From NCBI RefSeq assembly GCF_019145235.1, contig NZ_JAHSTV010000003.1, forward strand, positions 1 to 64,000: DNA of 64,000 bases, given 5' to 3'. Positions 36,098-43,852 of this stretch are shown here, piece after piece. The notes under the pieces were generated by a model. The model was not told the origin of the DNA. It made no database searches and was given only the letters and a program-made list of their open reading frames with translations. The stretch's first letter is position 1. Each line of letters begins with the position of its first letter. This DNA comes from Pseudomonas farris. GTDB taxonomy: Bacteria; Pseudomonadota; Gammaproteobacteria; Pseudomonadales; Pseudomonadaceae. The position numbers were made by a program, and so were the translations under genes.

Positions 36098-37612
36098 ATG
36101 AAGAGAAGTCAGAAGTTATTCGGCGCCAGCCTGCTGGCGCTGGCGATCAGCGGGTGTGCAGTCACCAGTGAACCGATCGAACGGGGCGTCAGCCAACAGC
36201 GCGCCAAAAGCGATCTGCAAAAGATGTACACGGGTCAGGAGCCCCTCAGCGGCCCACTGACCCTGCACCAGGCCATGGCCCGTGCGGTGAAATACAACCT
36301 CGAAGGCCGGCTCAAGATCATGGAAGAGGCCCTGGCCAAGCGCCAACTCGACCTCGCCAGTTTTGACATGCTGCCACGCATGGCGCTGGACGCCGGGTAT
36401 GTGGGGCGTAATAACGTAAACGCTTCCAGCAGTCAGAGCGTGGAAACCGGCACCCAGTCTCTGGAACCGTCGACCTCCCAGGACCGCGACCGTGAAGTGG
36501 CGGACCTGACCATGGTCTGGAACGTGCTCGACTTCGGTGTCAGTTACATCAGTGCCAAGCAGCAGGGCGATCAGCGGCTGATCGTGCAGGAGCGGCGGCG
36601 CAAGGTGATCAACACCATCGTTCAGGACGTACGCTCGGCCTATTGGCGAGCGATGGCCGCCGAACGTTTGCTCAAGCAAATCGACAGCCTGATGGCCCGG
36701 GTCGAAACCGCTCGCAACAATAGCCAGAACATGAGCGAACAGCGCATCGGCGATCCGATTCAGGCGTTGGGTTATCAGCGCTCACTGATCGAAGCCACCC
36801 GGCAGCTGGAAGAGCAACGCCGCGCACTGTCGCTGGCGAAAACCGAACTGGCGACCTTGATCAACCTGCCTCCGAGTACCAACCTGACGCTGGCGACCCA
36901 GGACGATTACGTCATTCCGGAACTCAAGGTCGACCTCGCCAGCCTGGAACAGGAAGCCCTGACCAGTCGGCCGGAGTTGCGAGAGCAGGATTACCAGACC
37001 CGCATCAGCGCCGCCGAAACCCGCAAAGCCATGCTGCGTCTGCTGCCGGGGCTGGAGTTTTCCGCCGGTGGGCATTACGACAGCAACTCGTTTTTGGTGG
37101 AGCAGGGCTGGGCGGATTACGGGGTGAAAGTCACCTGGAACCTGTTCAATGTGATTTCCGCGCCTGCCGCGATTGACGTCGCCAAGGCGGGTGAAGAAGT
37201 TGCCACGGCACGCCGGCAGGCGATGTCGATTGCCATCCTGGCGCAGCTTTACGTGGCCAACGCCAACTATCGCGAGGCGATGCGACAGTTCAAGACCAAT
37301 CAGCAACTGTCAGACATCGATGGGCAAATCGTCGGTCAACTGCGCAACCGCTATCAGGCGGCCGGGCTGGGCGAACTGGATCTGATCCAGGGCGAGTTGA
37401 ACACCTTGCAGGCCGATCTGCGTCGCGACCTGTCTTACGCCGACCTGCGCAACGCTTACGGGCAAATCTTCGCCAGCGCCGGTCTCGATCCGCTGCCGGA
37501 CGAAGTGCAATCGACCGAAGTCCAGTCCATCGCCACCGCCCTGGCCAATCGCGAAGAGGCGTGGGCGGCGGGCAACATCTCAGTGCCGGTGGCCCATGCC
37601 CCGGTCCAATAA
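36098..37612 (+). CDS. TolC/OprM-like outer-membrane channel lipoprotein of the modification/export locus
   Basis: Outer-membrane channel of 504 aa. The signal peptide ends in a lipobox ISGC (Cys near 20; 'LLALAISGCAVTSEP'). Two OEP halves follow, each with long coiled-coil helices ('MEEALAKRQLDLASFDMLPR', 'LNTLQADLRRDLSYADLRNA'). ATG 36098 is 40 bp after the giant gene and the end overlaps the APS kinase gene by 17 bp, so these are one operon. It is diverged from LapE and from the two efflux lipoproteins in this window. It probably forms the outer exit for the cargo with the adaptors at 18.6-22.8 kb. Confidence 0.85.
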   Translation: MKRSQKLFGASLLALAISGCAVTSEPIERGVSQQRAKSDLQKMYTGQEPLSGPLTLHQAMARAVKYNLEGRLKIMEEALAKRQLDLASFDMLPRMALDAGYVGRNNVNASSSQSVETGTQSLEPSTSQDRDREVADLTMVWNVLDFGVSYISAKQQGDQRLIVQERRRKVINTIVQDVRSAYWRAMAAERLLKQIDSLMARVETARNNSQNMSEQRIGDPIQALGYQRSLIEATRQLEEQRRALSLAKTELATLINLPPSTNLTLATQDDYVIPELKVDLASLEQEALTSRPELREQDYQTRISAAETRKAMLRLLPGLEFSAGGHYDSNSFLVEQGWADYGVKVTWNLFNVISAPAAIDVAKAGEEVATARRQAMSIAILAQLYVANANYREAMRQFKTNQQLSDIDGQIVGQLRNRYQAAGLGELDLIQGELNTLQADLRRDLSYADLRNAYGQIFASAGLDPLPDEVQSTEVQSIATALANREEAWAAGNISVPVAHAPVQ

Positions 37613-38201
37613 CCTGCTGGCGCCGACAGCGAGCATCAGCCGCGCCCAAAGGGAGATCCGCAACGGCCATCGTGGCGCGGCGATTCTGCTGACCGGTTTA
37701 CCGGCCGCGGGCAAGTCGACATTGGCCCAGGCACTGCACGCCGAGCTATTCGAACATGGCGTGCAGAGTGTGGTGCTTGATGGCGACGGATTGCGGGTAG
37801 GGCTCAATCGCGATCTGGGGTTTACCGACAGCGATCGTCTGGAAAACATCCGCCGCGCCAGCGAACTTGCGGCGCTGTTGGTCGAGAACGGACAGATTGT
37901 CATCCTCGCGATGATCGCGCCCTTGGTGGAGTTGCGTGAGTTGTTCGCCCGACGGTTGGGCGAGGATTACCGCGAAGTCTGGTGCAGCGCCTCGCTGGCG
38001 GTGTGCGAACAGCGTGATCCAAAAGGTCATTACGCCAAGGCTCGACGGGGAGAATTGGCGGGGTTTACCGGTGTTTCCGCGCCTTACGAACCACCGCCGT
38101 GCGCGTCGCTGGTGCTCGACACGGGCGCGCAGTCGGTGGAGGCCTGTCTCGACCGTTTGCTGACCTGGCTCGGCGAATGCGCGGTGCTGCCGAAACGATG
38201 A
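37596..38201 (+). CDS. Stand-alone adenylylsulfate (APS) kinase, CysC-like
   Basis: Cytoplasmic kinase, 201 aa, making PAPS from APS and ATP. P-loop GLPAAGKST (34-42), the APS-binding 'LDGDGLRVGLNRDLGFTDSD' and 'ENIRRASELAALL', and 'GFTGVSAPYEPP' match CysC closely. Pseudomonads usually reduce APS directly and carry CysC fused to CysN, so a free CysC beside two sulfotransferases points to dedicated PAPS supply. No ATP sulfurylase is near, so APS must come from elsewhere. It overlaps both neighbours (17 bp and ATGA), a strong sign of tight co-expression. Confidence 0.9.
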   Translation: MPRSNNLLAPTASISRAQREIRNGHRGAAILLTGLPAAGKSTLAQALHAELFEHGVQSVVLDGDGLRVGLNRDLGFTDSDRLENIRRASELAALLVENGQIVILAMIAPLVELRELFARRLGEDYREVWCSASLAVCEQRDPKGHYAKARRGELAGFTGVSAPYEPPPCASLVLDTGAQSVEACLDRLLTWLGECAVLPKR

Positions 38202-38983
38202 GTCGGCCGGCCTTCTCCCGCTTGCCGGTGACGGTGGATTTACCGTTGCTGTTGCAGGCGCTGGCGGCGATTGGCGAGGACCACTGGCACGGTCATTTCA
38301 ATAGCGCTTATTACGCTGGCGACTGGAGTGGCGTGGCATTGATTTCCGCGGCCGATGCCTTGACTGAACTGTCGCCCGGTCGCGGTGAGTCTTTATTGCG
38401 TGCGCTCTGGCGGCAGGATGTTCGATGGCAGCAAGGGCTGCGGGATCTGCCGCTGGAAATCGTCTGCGCACGTCTGCTGCGGCTCGGCCCCGGCGGGCGG
38501 ATTCACGAGCATCGCGACTATGATCTGGGCGAACCAGACGCTGATTTGCGTCTGCACATTCCGCTGCTCAGTCCACCCCAAGTGGACTTTCTGCTGGACG
38601 GCCAACGCATGCCGATGGCCGCTGGCGAATGCTGGTTTCTCGACCTGTCGCGGCCTCATCGCGTGGACAATCGCGATATTCAGGCACGGATTCATCTGGT
38701 ACTCGATTGCCGGCCTGGTGCCTGGCTGGAGCAGGCGATCATTGACGGGCTGGCAACCACGCCGTCGCCGGAAATCGGTCCTGACGCTTTTGCACAGTTC
38801 AAGGCATTGGTGGCCAGCGATCCGCAGCTGTGCAAGTCCTTGCAGGGGTTGCAGGACAACCAAGCCTTTATCACCCGCACCCTGGAACTGGCCGCTGAGC
38901 GTGGACTTGCGTTCACCCGTGAAGAACTGCGCGCGGCGATGCGCGACGGCCGCCGTCAATGGAATGAACAATGGCGCGCCTGA
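38198..38983 (+). CDS. Aspartyl/asparaginyl beta-hydroxylase-like enzyme
   Basis: Soluble protein of 261 aa. The family iron site is visible: 'GGRIHEHRDYDLG' (H103 or H105) and 'LSRPHRVDNRD' (H154), about 50 residues apart as in AspH, then 'RIHLVLDCRP' for 2-oxoglutarate binding. It lacks a membrane anchor and the TPR region of animal AspH. The known reaction is hydroxylation of Asp or Asn side chains in proteins; the Asp/Asn-rich Ig-like repeats next door are possible substrates. It overlaps APS kinase by 4 bp and the next sulfotransferase by 13 bp. Confidence 0.85.
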   Translation: MSRPAFSRLPVTVDLPLLLQALAAIGEDHWHGHFNSAYYAGDWSGVALISAADALTELSPGRGESLLRALWRQDVRWQQGLRDLPLEIVCARLLRLGPGGRIHEHRDYDLGEPDADLRLHIPLLSPPQVDFLLDGQRMPMAAGECWFLDLSRPHRVDNRDIQARIHLVLDCRPGAWLEQAIIDGLATTPSPEIGPDAFAQFKALVASDPQLCKSLQGLQDNQAFITRTLELAAERGLAFTREELRAAMRDGRRQWNEQWRA

Positions 38984-39948
38984 ACCTCGAAGGCTGGTTG
39001 CCGATCCGCATCTGGCAAGAGGCCGGGCAATGGCAAGTCGACTGGTGCTGGTTCGGTGACACGCGGCTGCATCAGCCGTTTTTTCGTGATGCGGTGGAGG
39101 ATGCGCTGCGGCTGCCGTTCAATCAGGCGTTTCGCCGGAAAACCGCATTGTCGACCCTTGCTGACTGGCAGGTTTGCAGCCCCGGTCTGACGCCGAGCGC
39201 TTTTATCTTTCACGCCTCCCGCTGCGGCTCGACCCTGATCAGCCAGATGCTGGCGCAACTCGACAACCACCTCGTCATCAGCGAGCCACCGCCGCTGGAT
39301 GCGTTGCTGCGCAGTGATTTGCCCGCCGTCGAGCACCGTGCGGCCATCAAAGGATTGCTGTCTGCCTACGGGCAACGTCGGCTTGGCGTGGAGCAACGGC
39401 TGGTGATCAAACTCGACGCCTGGAACATCGGTGAACTGCCGTTGCTGCGCGAGTGCTTCCCCGAAACGCCGTGGTTGTTTCTTTATCGCGATCCGCTGGA
39501 AATTGCCGTCTCGCATCTGCGTCGCCCGGGCATGCACATGGTGCCGGGGATGATCGGAGCGAGCGTGCTGGATGAGGAATGGCCGTTCAGCAGCCGTGAG
39601 GATTATATCGCCCGGCGATTGGGCCGATTGCTGGCGTCGGGGTTGGCGCAATGCCAGGCGTTTGGCGGTCTGGCGGTGAATTACAGCGAATTGCCGCAGG
39701 CTATGGCAGGGCGGTTGGCGGCGTTCTTTGCGGTGGATATCGAGCAGCGCAGGCAGGTGTTTGCGGCGGTGGGACAACATGCCAAGCAGCCGTCGCAGGT
39801 GTTTGTCGGTGACAGCGATGACAAGCGTCGTGAAGCCTCGGCGCTGCTTCGTGAGCGGGTGGAGCACTGGGCGCGCGAGCCTTATGAGGCATTGGAAAAG
39901 GATCGCAGCCTTCGGCAGCTCCCACAATGGCCCGGCGTACACCTGTAG
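38971..39948 (+). CDS. Sulfotransferase-like protein, second of two, C-terminus encoded by a REP
   Basis: Protein of 325 aa. The PAPS 5'-loop is 'FHASRCGSTLISQML' (residues 80-94), and 'PWLFLYRDPLEIAVSHLRR' is the 3'-phosphate region. The first 80 residues form an extra N-terminal part not seen in the first sulfotransferase. It starts inside the hydroxylase gene. The last 16 codons (DRSLRQLPQWPGVHL and stop) are read from a different palindromic repeat at 39901-39971, so the original C-terminus may have been replaced. Role: sulfation of an unknown acceptor using PAPS from the APS kinase two genes upstream. Confidence 0.82.
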   Translation: MARLNLEGWLPIRIWQEAGQWQVDWCWFGDTRLHQPFFRDAVEDALRLPFNQAFRRKTALSTLADWQVCSPGLTPSAFIFHASRCGSTLISQMLAQLDNHLVISEPPPLDALLRSDLPAVEHRAAIKGLLSAYGQRRLGVEQRLVIKLDAWNIGELPLLRECFPETPWLFLYRDPLEIAVSHLRRPGMHMVPGMIGASVLDEEWPFSSREDYIARRLGRLLASGLAQCQAFGGLAVNYSELPQAMAGRLAAFFAVDIEQRRQVFAAVGQHAKQPSQVFVGDSDDKRREASALLRERVEHWAREPYEALEKDRSLRQLPQWPGVHL

Positions 39949-39971
39949 GAGCTGCCGAAGGCTGCGATCTT
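39901..39971. repeat. REP-like palindrome pair of a second family
   Basis: GATCGCAGCCTTCGGCAGCT at 39901 and its inverted copy AGCTGCCGAAGGCTGCGATC at 39950-39969. It differs in sequence from copies 1-8. The left arm and part of the spacer are translated as the end of the second sulfotransferase. Confidence 0.85.
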
Positions 39972-39992
39972 TGGGGCCGACAGATTAATTCC

Positions 39993-40751
39993 TTAGGGTT
40001 TTGACGACAAATCCGCCATCCCCTTGAGCAATTCGATCGGCAGCGGGAAGACGATGGTCGAACTCTTGTCCCCGGCAATCGAACTCAGCGTCTGCATGTA
40101 ACGTAATTGCATGGCCCCCGGCTGACGCCCGAGCATTTCAGCAGCCTGCATGAGTTTCTCCGAGGCCTGCAATTCGCCTTCGGCGTGGATCACCTTGGCA
40201 CGACGTTCCCGTTCGGCTTCGGCCTGTTTGGCGATGGCGCGAATCATCGATTCATTGAGGTCCACGTGCTTGATCTCGACATTGGCGACCTTGATGCCCC
40301 AGGCGTCAGTTTGAGCATCGAGCACTTGCTGGATATCAACGTTCAACCGCTCCCGTTCCGCCAGCAATTCATCGAGTTCATGTTTACCGAGCACCGCCCG
40401 CAACGTGGTCTGCGCCAGTTGGCTGGTGGCCATGAGAAAGTCTTCGACCTGAATGATCGCCCTTTGCGGATCGAGCACGCGGAAATACAGCACCGCATTG
40501 ACCTTGACCGAGACGTTGTCGCGGGTGATCACGTCTTGCGGCGGTACGTCGAGCACCACGGTACGCAGGTCGACACGAACCATTTGCTGAACCACCGGAA
40601 TCAGCAGGATCAGGCCAGGGCCCTTGACCTGCCAGAAGCGTCCGAGCTGGAACACCACGCCGCGTTCGTATTCGCGCAGGATGCGGAAGGCCGACCCTGC
40701 CAGTGCAATCAGCAATAACAGCAGCGCGGCAAAACCCAGTTGCAAGCCCAT
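39993..40751 (-). CDS. Slipin/stomatin-family SPFH membrane protein
   Basis: Protein of 252 aa with one N-terminal membrane helix (about 5-24), an SPFH/Band 7 domain ('[20 protein letters not shown]', '[20 protein letters not shown]') and a C-terminal coiled coil ('[20 protein letters not shown]'). Such proteins scaffold membrane microdomains and act with NfeD partners. The NfeD gene is directly upstream on the same strand with 2 bp between, the usual arrangement. Confidence 0.9.
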   Translation of the reverse strand: MGLQLGFAALLLLLIALAGSAFRILREYERGVVFQLGRFWQVKGPGLILLIPVVQQMVRVDLRTVVLDVPPQDVITRDNVSVKVNAVLYFRVLDPQRAIIQVEDFLMATSQLAQTTLRAVLGKHELDELLAERERLNVDIQQVLDAQTDAWGIKVANVEIKHVDLNESMIRAIAKQAEAERERRAKVIHAEGELQASEKLMQAAEMLGRQPGAMQLRYMQTLSSIAGDKSSTIVFPLPIELLKGMADLSSKP

Positions 40752-40753
40752 AA

Positions 40754-41302
40754 TTATTCTCCGCCATCTTTGTTCATTGCGGGCGCCGCGTCAGCCGCGG
40801 CCACTTCCAGCAGTAGGCCCTTGCGTGCCACCACCCGGACCTGTTGACCCGGTCGCAGCGGTGTTTCGCTCGACACCTGCCATTGCTCGCCTTGCAGGTG
40901 CACCCAGCCGACATAAACATTGTCGGCCTGCAACGACGTTACCGGCGTCACGGCGCCCAGTAATTCGGCATCACCGCTGACGTTGCGGCGCGGTCGGGTT
41001 TTTAAGGCGCGGATCACCAGGAAAATCAGCAGCAGTGCACTGATCAACCCCAGGCCGATCATCAGCGGAACAGGAATTTCGGCATTCGTCAGAATCACCG
41101 CGCCGATCACGAACATCACCAAGCCGCCCAAACCGACCACGCCGTAATTGGGCAAGGCCGCCTCGGCGATCAGAAACACAATGCCGAACGTGATCAGCCA
41201 GATCCCGAGAGGATTGGGGACCAGCACAATGATGGTGTCCGCCGCGAAAACCGACCCGCTGAAGGTCAATAGCCACGCTATTGCACAGCGACAAGTGTTC
41301 AC
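40754..41302 (-). CDS. NfeD-family membrane protein, partner of slipin
   Basis: Protein of 182 aa. The short (truncated-type) NfeD form has a signal or first helix, then several helices ('[20 protein letters not shown]', '[20 protein letters not shown]') and a C-terminal OB-fold ('[20 protein letters not shown]'). It lacks the ClpP-like protease domain of long NfeD. GTG 41302 is preferred since GGAGG lies five bases upstream; in-frame starts at 41323 and 41332 are open. Forms an operon with the slipin gene. Confidence 0.85.
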   Translation of the reverse strand: MNTCRCAIAWLLTFSGSVFAADTIIVLVPNPLGIWLITFGIVFLIAEAALPNYGVVGLGGLVMFVIGAVILTNAEIPVPLMIGLGLISALLLIFLVIRALKTRPRRNVSGDAELLGAVTPVTSLQADNVYVGWVHLQGEQWQVSSETPLRPGQQVRVVARKGLLLEVAAADAAPAMNKDGGE

Positions 41303-41515
41303 TTGACCCTCCGCAAGAGTCATTTCGTCCACTAATCGTTCCTGACTCTGTACACAAGTCTAGTTGAGCCTGCACTTGTATGAACTTTGACCAGTTGTCG
41401 ACAGCGTCCGACGGGCGGATTTCCCGCCGGATCCCACCAGCGGGCCTAGACTTTTAAGGGAGACCAAAAGCTAACCACCGTCCGCGATTCGTTGCTGCGG
41501 ACACCGAGGTGCATC

Positions 41516-41983
41516 ATGCGTATGGCAAAAACCGTGCAGAACAGCCTCAATAAGGCTCACTGCGAATATGACATCGTTTCTCACCCGCACTCGGCCAGCA
41601 GTCTTGAAACGGCTCGGCTCGCGGGCATTCCTGCCGAACGGGTCGCCAAATCGGTGATTCTCGACGACCGTCACGGCCACTACTTGATGGCCGTACTGCC
41701 CGCCAGCTGTCACCTGGACCTGAGCAAAGTACGTGGCAGCAGCGAATGGCAAATCACCCGTGAAAGCAACCTGCCGCGCCTGTTCGACGATTGCGAACGC
41801 GGCGCCGTGCCGGCACTGGGCGAATCCTACGGGATGGACATGGTCATCGACCCACTGCTGACCCGGCAGAAAGACATCTACCTCGAAGCCGGCAACCACA
41901 ACAATCTGGTACACATGAGCGTGCCGGAATTTTTGAAAATGGTGCCGCATGCCGAGGTGTGCGAGTTGAGCCAGTCGGCGTAG
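41516..41983 (+). CDS. YbaK/EbsC-family aminoacyl-tRNA deacylase-like protein
   Basis: Protein of 155 aa with a YbaK fold from 'YDIVSHPHSASSLETARLAG' to 'IYLEAGNHNNLVHMSVPEFL'. The conserved 'VAKSVILDDRHGHYLMAVLP' Lys (about 50) fits the trans-editing family, which clears mischarged tRNA. ATG 41516 has CGAGGT six bases upstream. Confidence 0.87.
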   Translation: MRMAKTVQNSLNKAHCEYDIVSHPHSASSLETARLAGIPAERVAKSVILDDRHGHYLMAVLPASCHLDLSKVRGSSEWQITRESNLPRLFDDCERGAVPALGESYGMDMVIDPLLTRQKDIYLEAGNHNNLVHMSVPEFLKMVPHAEVCELSQSA

Positions 41984-42002
41984 CGTCGACGTCACTGCCG
42001 TC

Positions 42003-42070
42003 ATCGCGGGCAAGCCTCGTTCCTACAGGAATTGCGAAAACCCTGTGGGAGCGAGGCTTGCCCGCGAATA
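42003..42070. repeat. Paired REP element, copy 6 (variant core)
   Basis: Inverted arms at 42003-42028 and 42045-42068 with core GCGGGCAAGCCTCG instead of GCGAGCAAGCCCGC. A related but distinct REP subtype. Confidence 0.8.
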
Positions 42071-42118
42071 GCCGCGCCACGGTCACCCATCCAATACGCA
42101 ATCACGAAGGAGCCAAAC

Positions 42119-42364
42119 ATGGAATCCCCTACCCACAGCCTCCCATCTCTTTTCAAACAACTCGGCCTGCCCGATGACGCCGAAAGCATCGATAAATTCA
42201 TCGCTACCCATTCACCACTCAAACCCGAACTGCACCTGGCGGACGCGTTCTTCTGGAGCGAGAGCCAGGCAGAGTTGCTGCGTGAGGAGATTCTGGATGA
42301 TGCGGATTGGGCGGAGGTGGTGGATCAGCTGGATGTGCTGCTGAGGAAGGGGCGGGGGGTGTAA
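42119..42364 (+). CDS. DUF2789-family small protein
   Basis: Protein of 81 aa ('SLFKQLGLPDDAESIDKFIA', 'DAFFWSESQAELLREEILDD') matching the DUF2789 proteins common in gamma-proteobacteria; function unknown. AAGGAG lies seven bases before ATG 42119. Confidence 0.85.
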   Translation: MESPTHSLPSLFKQLGLPDDAESIDKFIATHSPLKPELHLADAFFWSESQAELLREEILDDADWAEVVDQLDVLLRKGRGV

Positions 42365-42486
42365 AAAAATCTGGATAAAAAATCGCGAAATGTAAAAAAA
42401 CTGGTGAGTGGTAAAAAAATCTGAGCAAAAACTTAATTTGTTAGCTTTTTCCAGGGTTGCTCAGAAACAGGTAATAGACCAGAATC
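42365..42486. repeat. AT-rich spacer with three GTAAAAAAA(T)CTG-like repeats
   Basis: The motif TGTAAAAAAATCTG or close recurs at about 42360, 42391 and 42409 in a stretch far richer in A/T than its flanks. No gene. It lies upstream of the toxin-antitoxin pair and may carry its promoter. Confidence 0.4.
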
Positions 42487-42506
42487 AAGACCTGAATTGA
42501 GGTCTT
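42487..42506. promoter_or_regulatory. Inverted repeat, probable antitoxin operator
   Basis: AAGACCT (42487-42493) and AGGTCTT (42500-42506) form a perfect inverted repeat directly before the antitoxin ATG and over its ribosome site (GAGGT). Toxin-antitoxin operons are often repressed this way by their own products. Confidence 0.55.
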
Positions 42507-42510
42507 AATT

Positions 42511-42756
42511 ATGCAAAGTGTTCTGGCCGACATGGCGGTTAGCGTGTCTGAGTTGAAGAAAAACCCATCTGCAGTTCTGAGCGGTGCTCACGGTGGGCCT
42601 GTGGCAGTGCTGAACCATAACCGAGTGATGGGATACATGGTTCCGGCCGATGTTTTCGAGCAAATGATGGAGCGCCTCGATGACTTCGAGTTGGCGGAAA
42701 TTGTTCGCTCTCGTAGAAATGAAACGCCGGTCCCGGTAAGCCTGGATGACCTATAA
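42511..42756 (+). CDS. Phd/YefM-type antitoxin
   Basis: Protein of 81 aa. The Phd fold is visible in 'MAVSVSELKKNPSAVLSGAH' and 'GPVAVLNHNRVMGYMVPADV', followed by a C-terminal region ('DDFELAEIVRSRRNETPVPV') that would bind the toxin. The toxin gene overlaps by 11 bp downstream. It likely represses its own operon through the inverted repeat upstream. Confidence 0.87.
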   Translation: MQSVLADMAVSVSELKKNPSAVLSGAHGGPVAVLNHNRVMGYMVPADVFEQMMERLDDFELAEIVRSRRNETPVPVSLDDL

Positions 42757-43027
42757 GCTTGAATTCCTGCCCTCCGCACGCAAGGAGTGGGACAAGCTGG
42801 GGCATACATTGCGTGAGCAGTTCAAAAAGAAACTGGCGGAACGGCTTGAATTGCCTCGAATCCCTTCCGACTCACTGCATGGGATGCCTGATTGCTACAA
42901 AATCAAATTGAAGTCATCGGGATACAGGCTTGTGTATCAAGTTTTTGATGAGCGCGTAGTCGTTTCTGTGGTGGCGGTTGGTAAGCGCGAACGCAGCGAT
43001 GTGTACGACCGAGCCAAGAAGCGCTGA
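42746..43027 (+). CDS. RelE-family toxin
   Basis: Protein of 93 aa. The RelE/ParE fold shows in 'YKLEFLPSARKEWDKLGHTL', 'KIKLKSSGYRLVYQVFDERV' and 'VAVGKRERSDVYDRAKKR'; the Arg/Lys residues near the C-terminus fit mRNA-cleaving RelE/StbE toxins. It overlaps the antitoxin, so the two are translated together. Confidence 0.88.
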   Translation: MTYKLEFLPSARKEWDKLGHTLREQFKKKLAERLELPRIPSDSLHGMPDCYKIKLKSSGYRLVYQVFDERVVVSVVAVGKRERSDVYDRAKKR

Positions 43028-43032
43028 TAGTT

Positions 43033-43224
43033 CTAGACCTCTCTTATTTTTGCCGCTTGCGTCCGCATAGCGGCAAATTCGGTTTCGATCTCTTCGTTAC
43101 TGCGGCACTGTCCTTCGTTTTGCGAGAATCGTGCAGCATCCACTTTCCTTTGCAGGAAGTTGTGGTAACGATCCGATTCTCCGAAATCGAAGATATTGTC
43201 AGTTTCTGTTGTATCACCAGGCAT
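43033..43224 (-). CDS. Small stability-determinant/antitoxin-like protein, orphan
   Basis: Protein of 63 aa, opposite to and ending 6 bp from the RelE toxin. The pattern 'YHNFLQRKVDAARFSQNEGQ' followed by a short C-terminal 'FAAMRTQAAKI' resembles the short 'stability determinant' antitoxins (usual form: RxKVxxSL...E..MA..R). ATG 43224 is chosen; a longer frame to 43308 is open. No toxin partner of its own is beside it. Confidence 0.5.
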   Translation of the reverse strand: MPGDTTETDNIFDFGESDRYHNFLQRKVDAARFSQNEGQCRSNEEIETEFAAMRTQAAKIREV

Positions 43225-43331
43225 TGTTCGATTCTCGGTTCGGATAGCGAACGTTACACAGATTTCAAACTCGACAGCGATCCCTGTGGAGCTCCCATGT
43301 CTGACCATTGCTCGCCAATATGTTTCAAAAC

Positions 43332-43379
43332 TTGACCAACTTTCCCCTCCAATGCCATATTGATAGTTAGCAAACTAAC
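43332..43379 (+). promoter_or_regulatory. Promoter and palindromic operator of the MarR-FUSC operon
   Basis: TTGACC (43332-43337) and a weak -10 around 43356-43361 precede the palindrome GTTAGCAAACTAAC (43366-43379; arms GTTAG/CTAAC). A MarR repressor gene begins just after. Binding by that MarR is inferred. Confidence 0.5.
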
Positions 43380-43396
43380 AGTGTGTGCATCCCCTC

Positions 43397-43852
43397 GTGC
43401 CAAAGAACCTCGACGCTCTCCAGATGAACATCAGCAGCTCCATGGTGGTGGCCGCCAGGCATTGGCGGAAGATCTGTCAGACCACGCTGGTCAACTATGG
43501 AATCTCCGAAGCCTGCGCCGTGCCGTTGTTGATGATCGGGCGTTTGGGCGAGGGTGTGCGGCAGGTGACGGTCGCGCAGGCGGCGGGGATGGAGAGTCCT
43601 TCTCTGGTGCGTTTGCTGGATCAGCTGTGCCATGCCGGTTACGTCTGTCGTACCGAAGACACCCAAGACCGCCGCGCCAAGTGCCTGAGCCTGACCGAGA
43701 CCGGTCGCGAGCTGGTGCAGGCAGTCGAAGTCGAGTTGGTGCGTTTGCGCCACGAAGTACTCGAAGGGATCGCCCCGAGTGATCTGGAAGCGGCGCTGCG
43801 GGTACTGAAAGCATTCGAAGCGGCCAATCATCCAGCGGTAGCTCAACCTTGA
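43397..43852 (+). CDS. MarR-family regulator of the aromatic-acid efflux operon
   Basis: Regulator of 151 aa with a winged helix ('VRQVTVAQAAGMESPSLVRL', 'VCRTEDTQDRRAKCLSLTET'). GTG 43397 (VPKNLDALQMNISSSMVVAA) looks natural; an in-frame GTG at 43385 adds four residues. No clear ribosome site precedes either. Its stop overlaps the TTG start of the FUSC gene. A MarR controlling an AaeB-like efflux operon typically responds to phenolic or aromatic acids. Confidence 0.83.
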   Translation: MPKNLDALQMNISSSMVVAARHWRKICQTTLVNYGISEACAVPLLMIGRLGEGVRQVTVAQAAGMESPSLVRLLDQLCHAGYVCRTEDTQDRRAKCLSLTETGRELVQAVEVELVRLRHEVLEGIAPSDLEAALRVLKAFEAANHPAVAQP

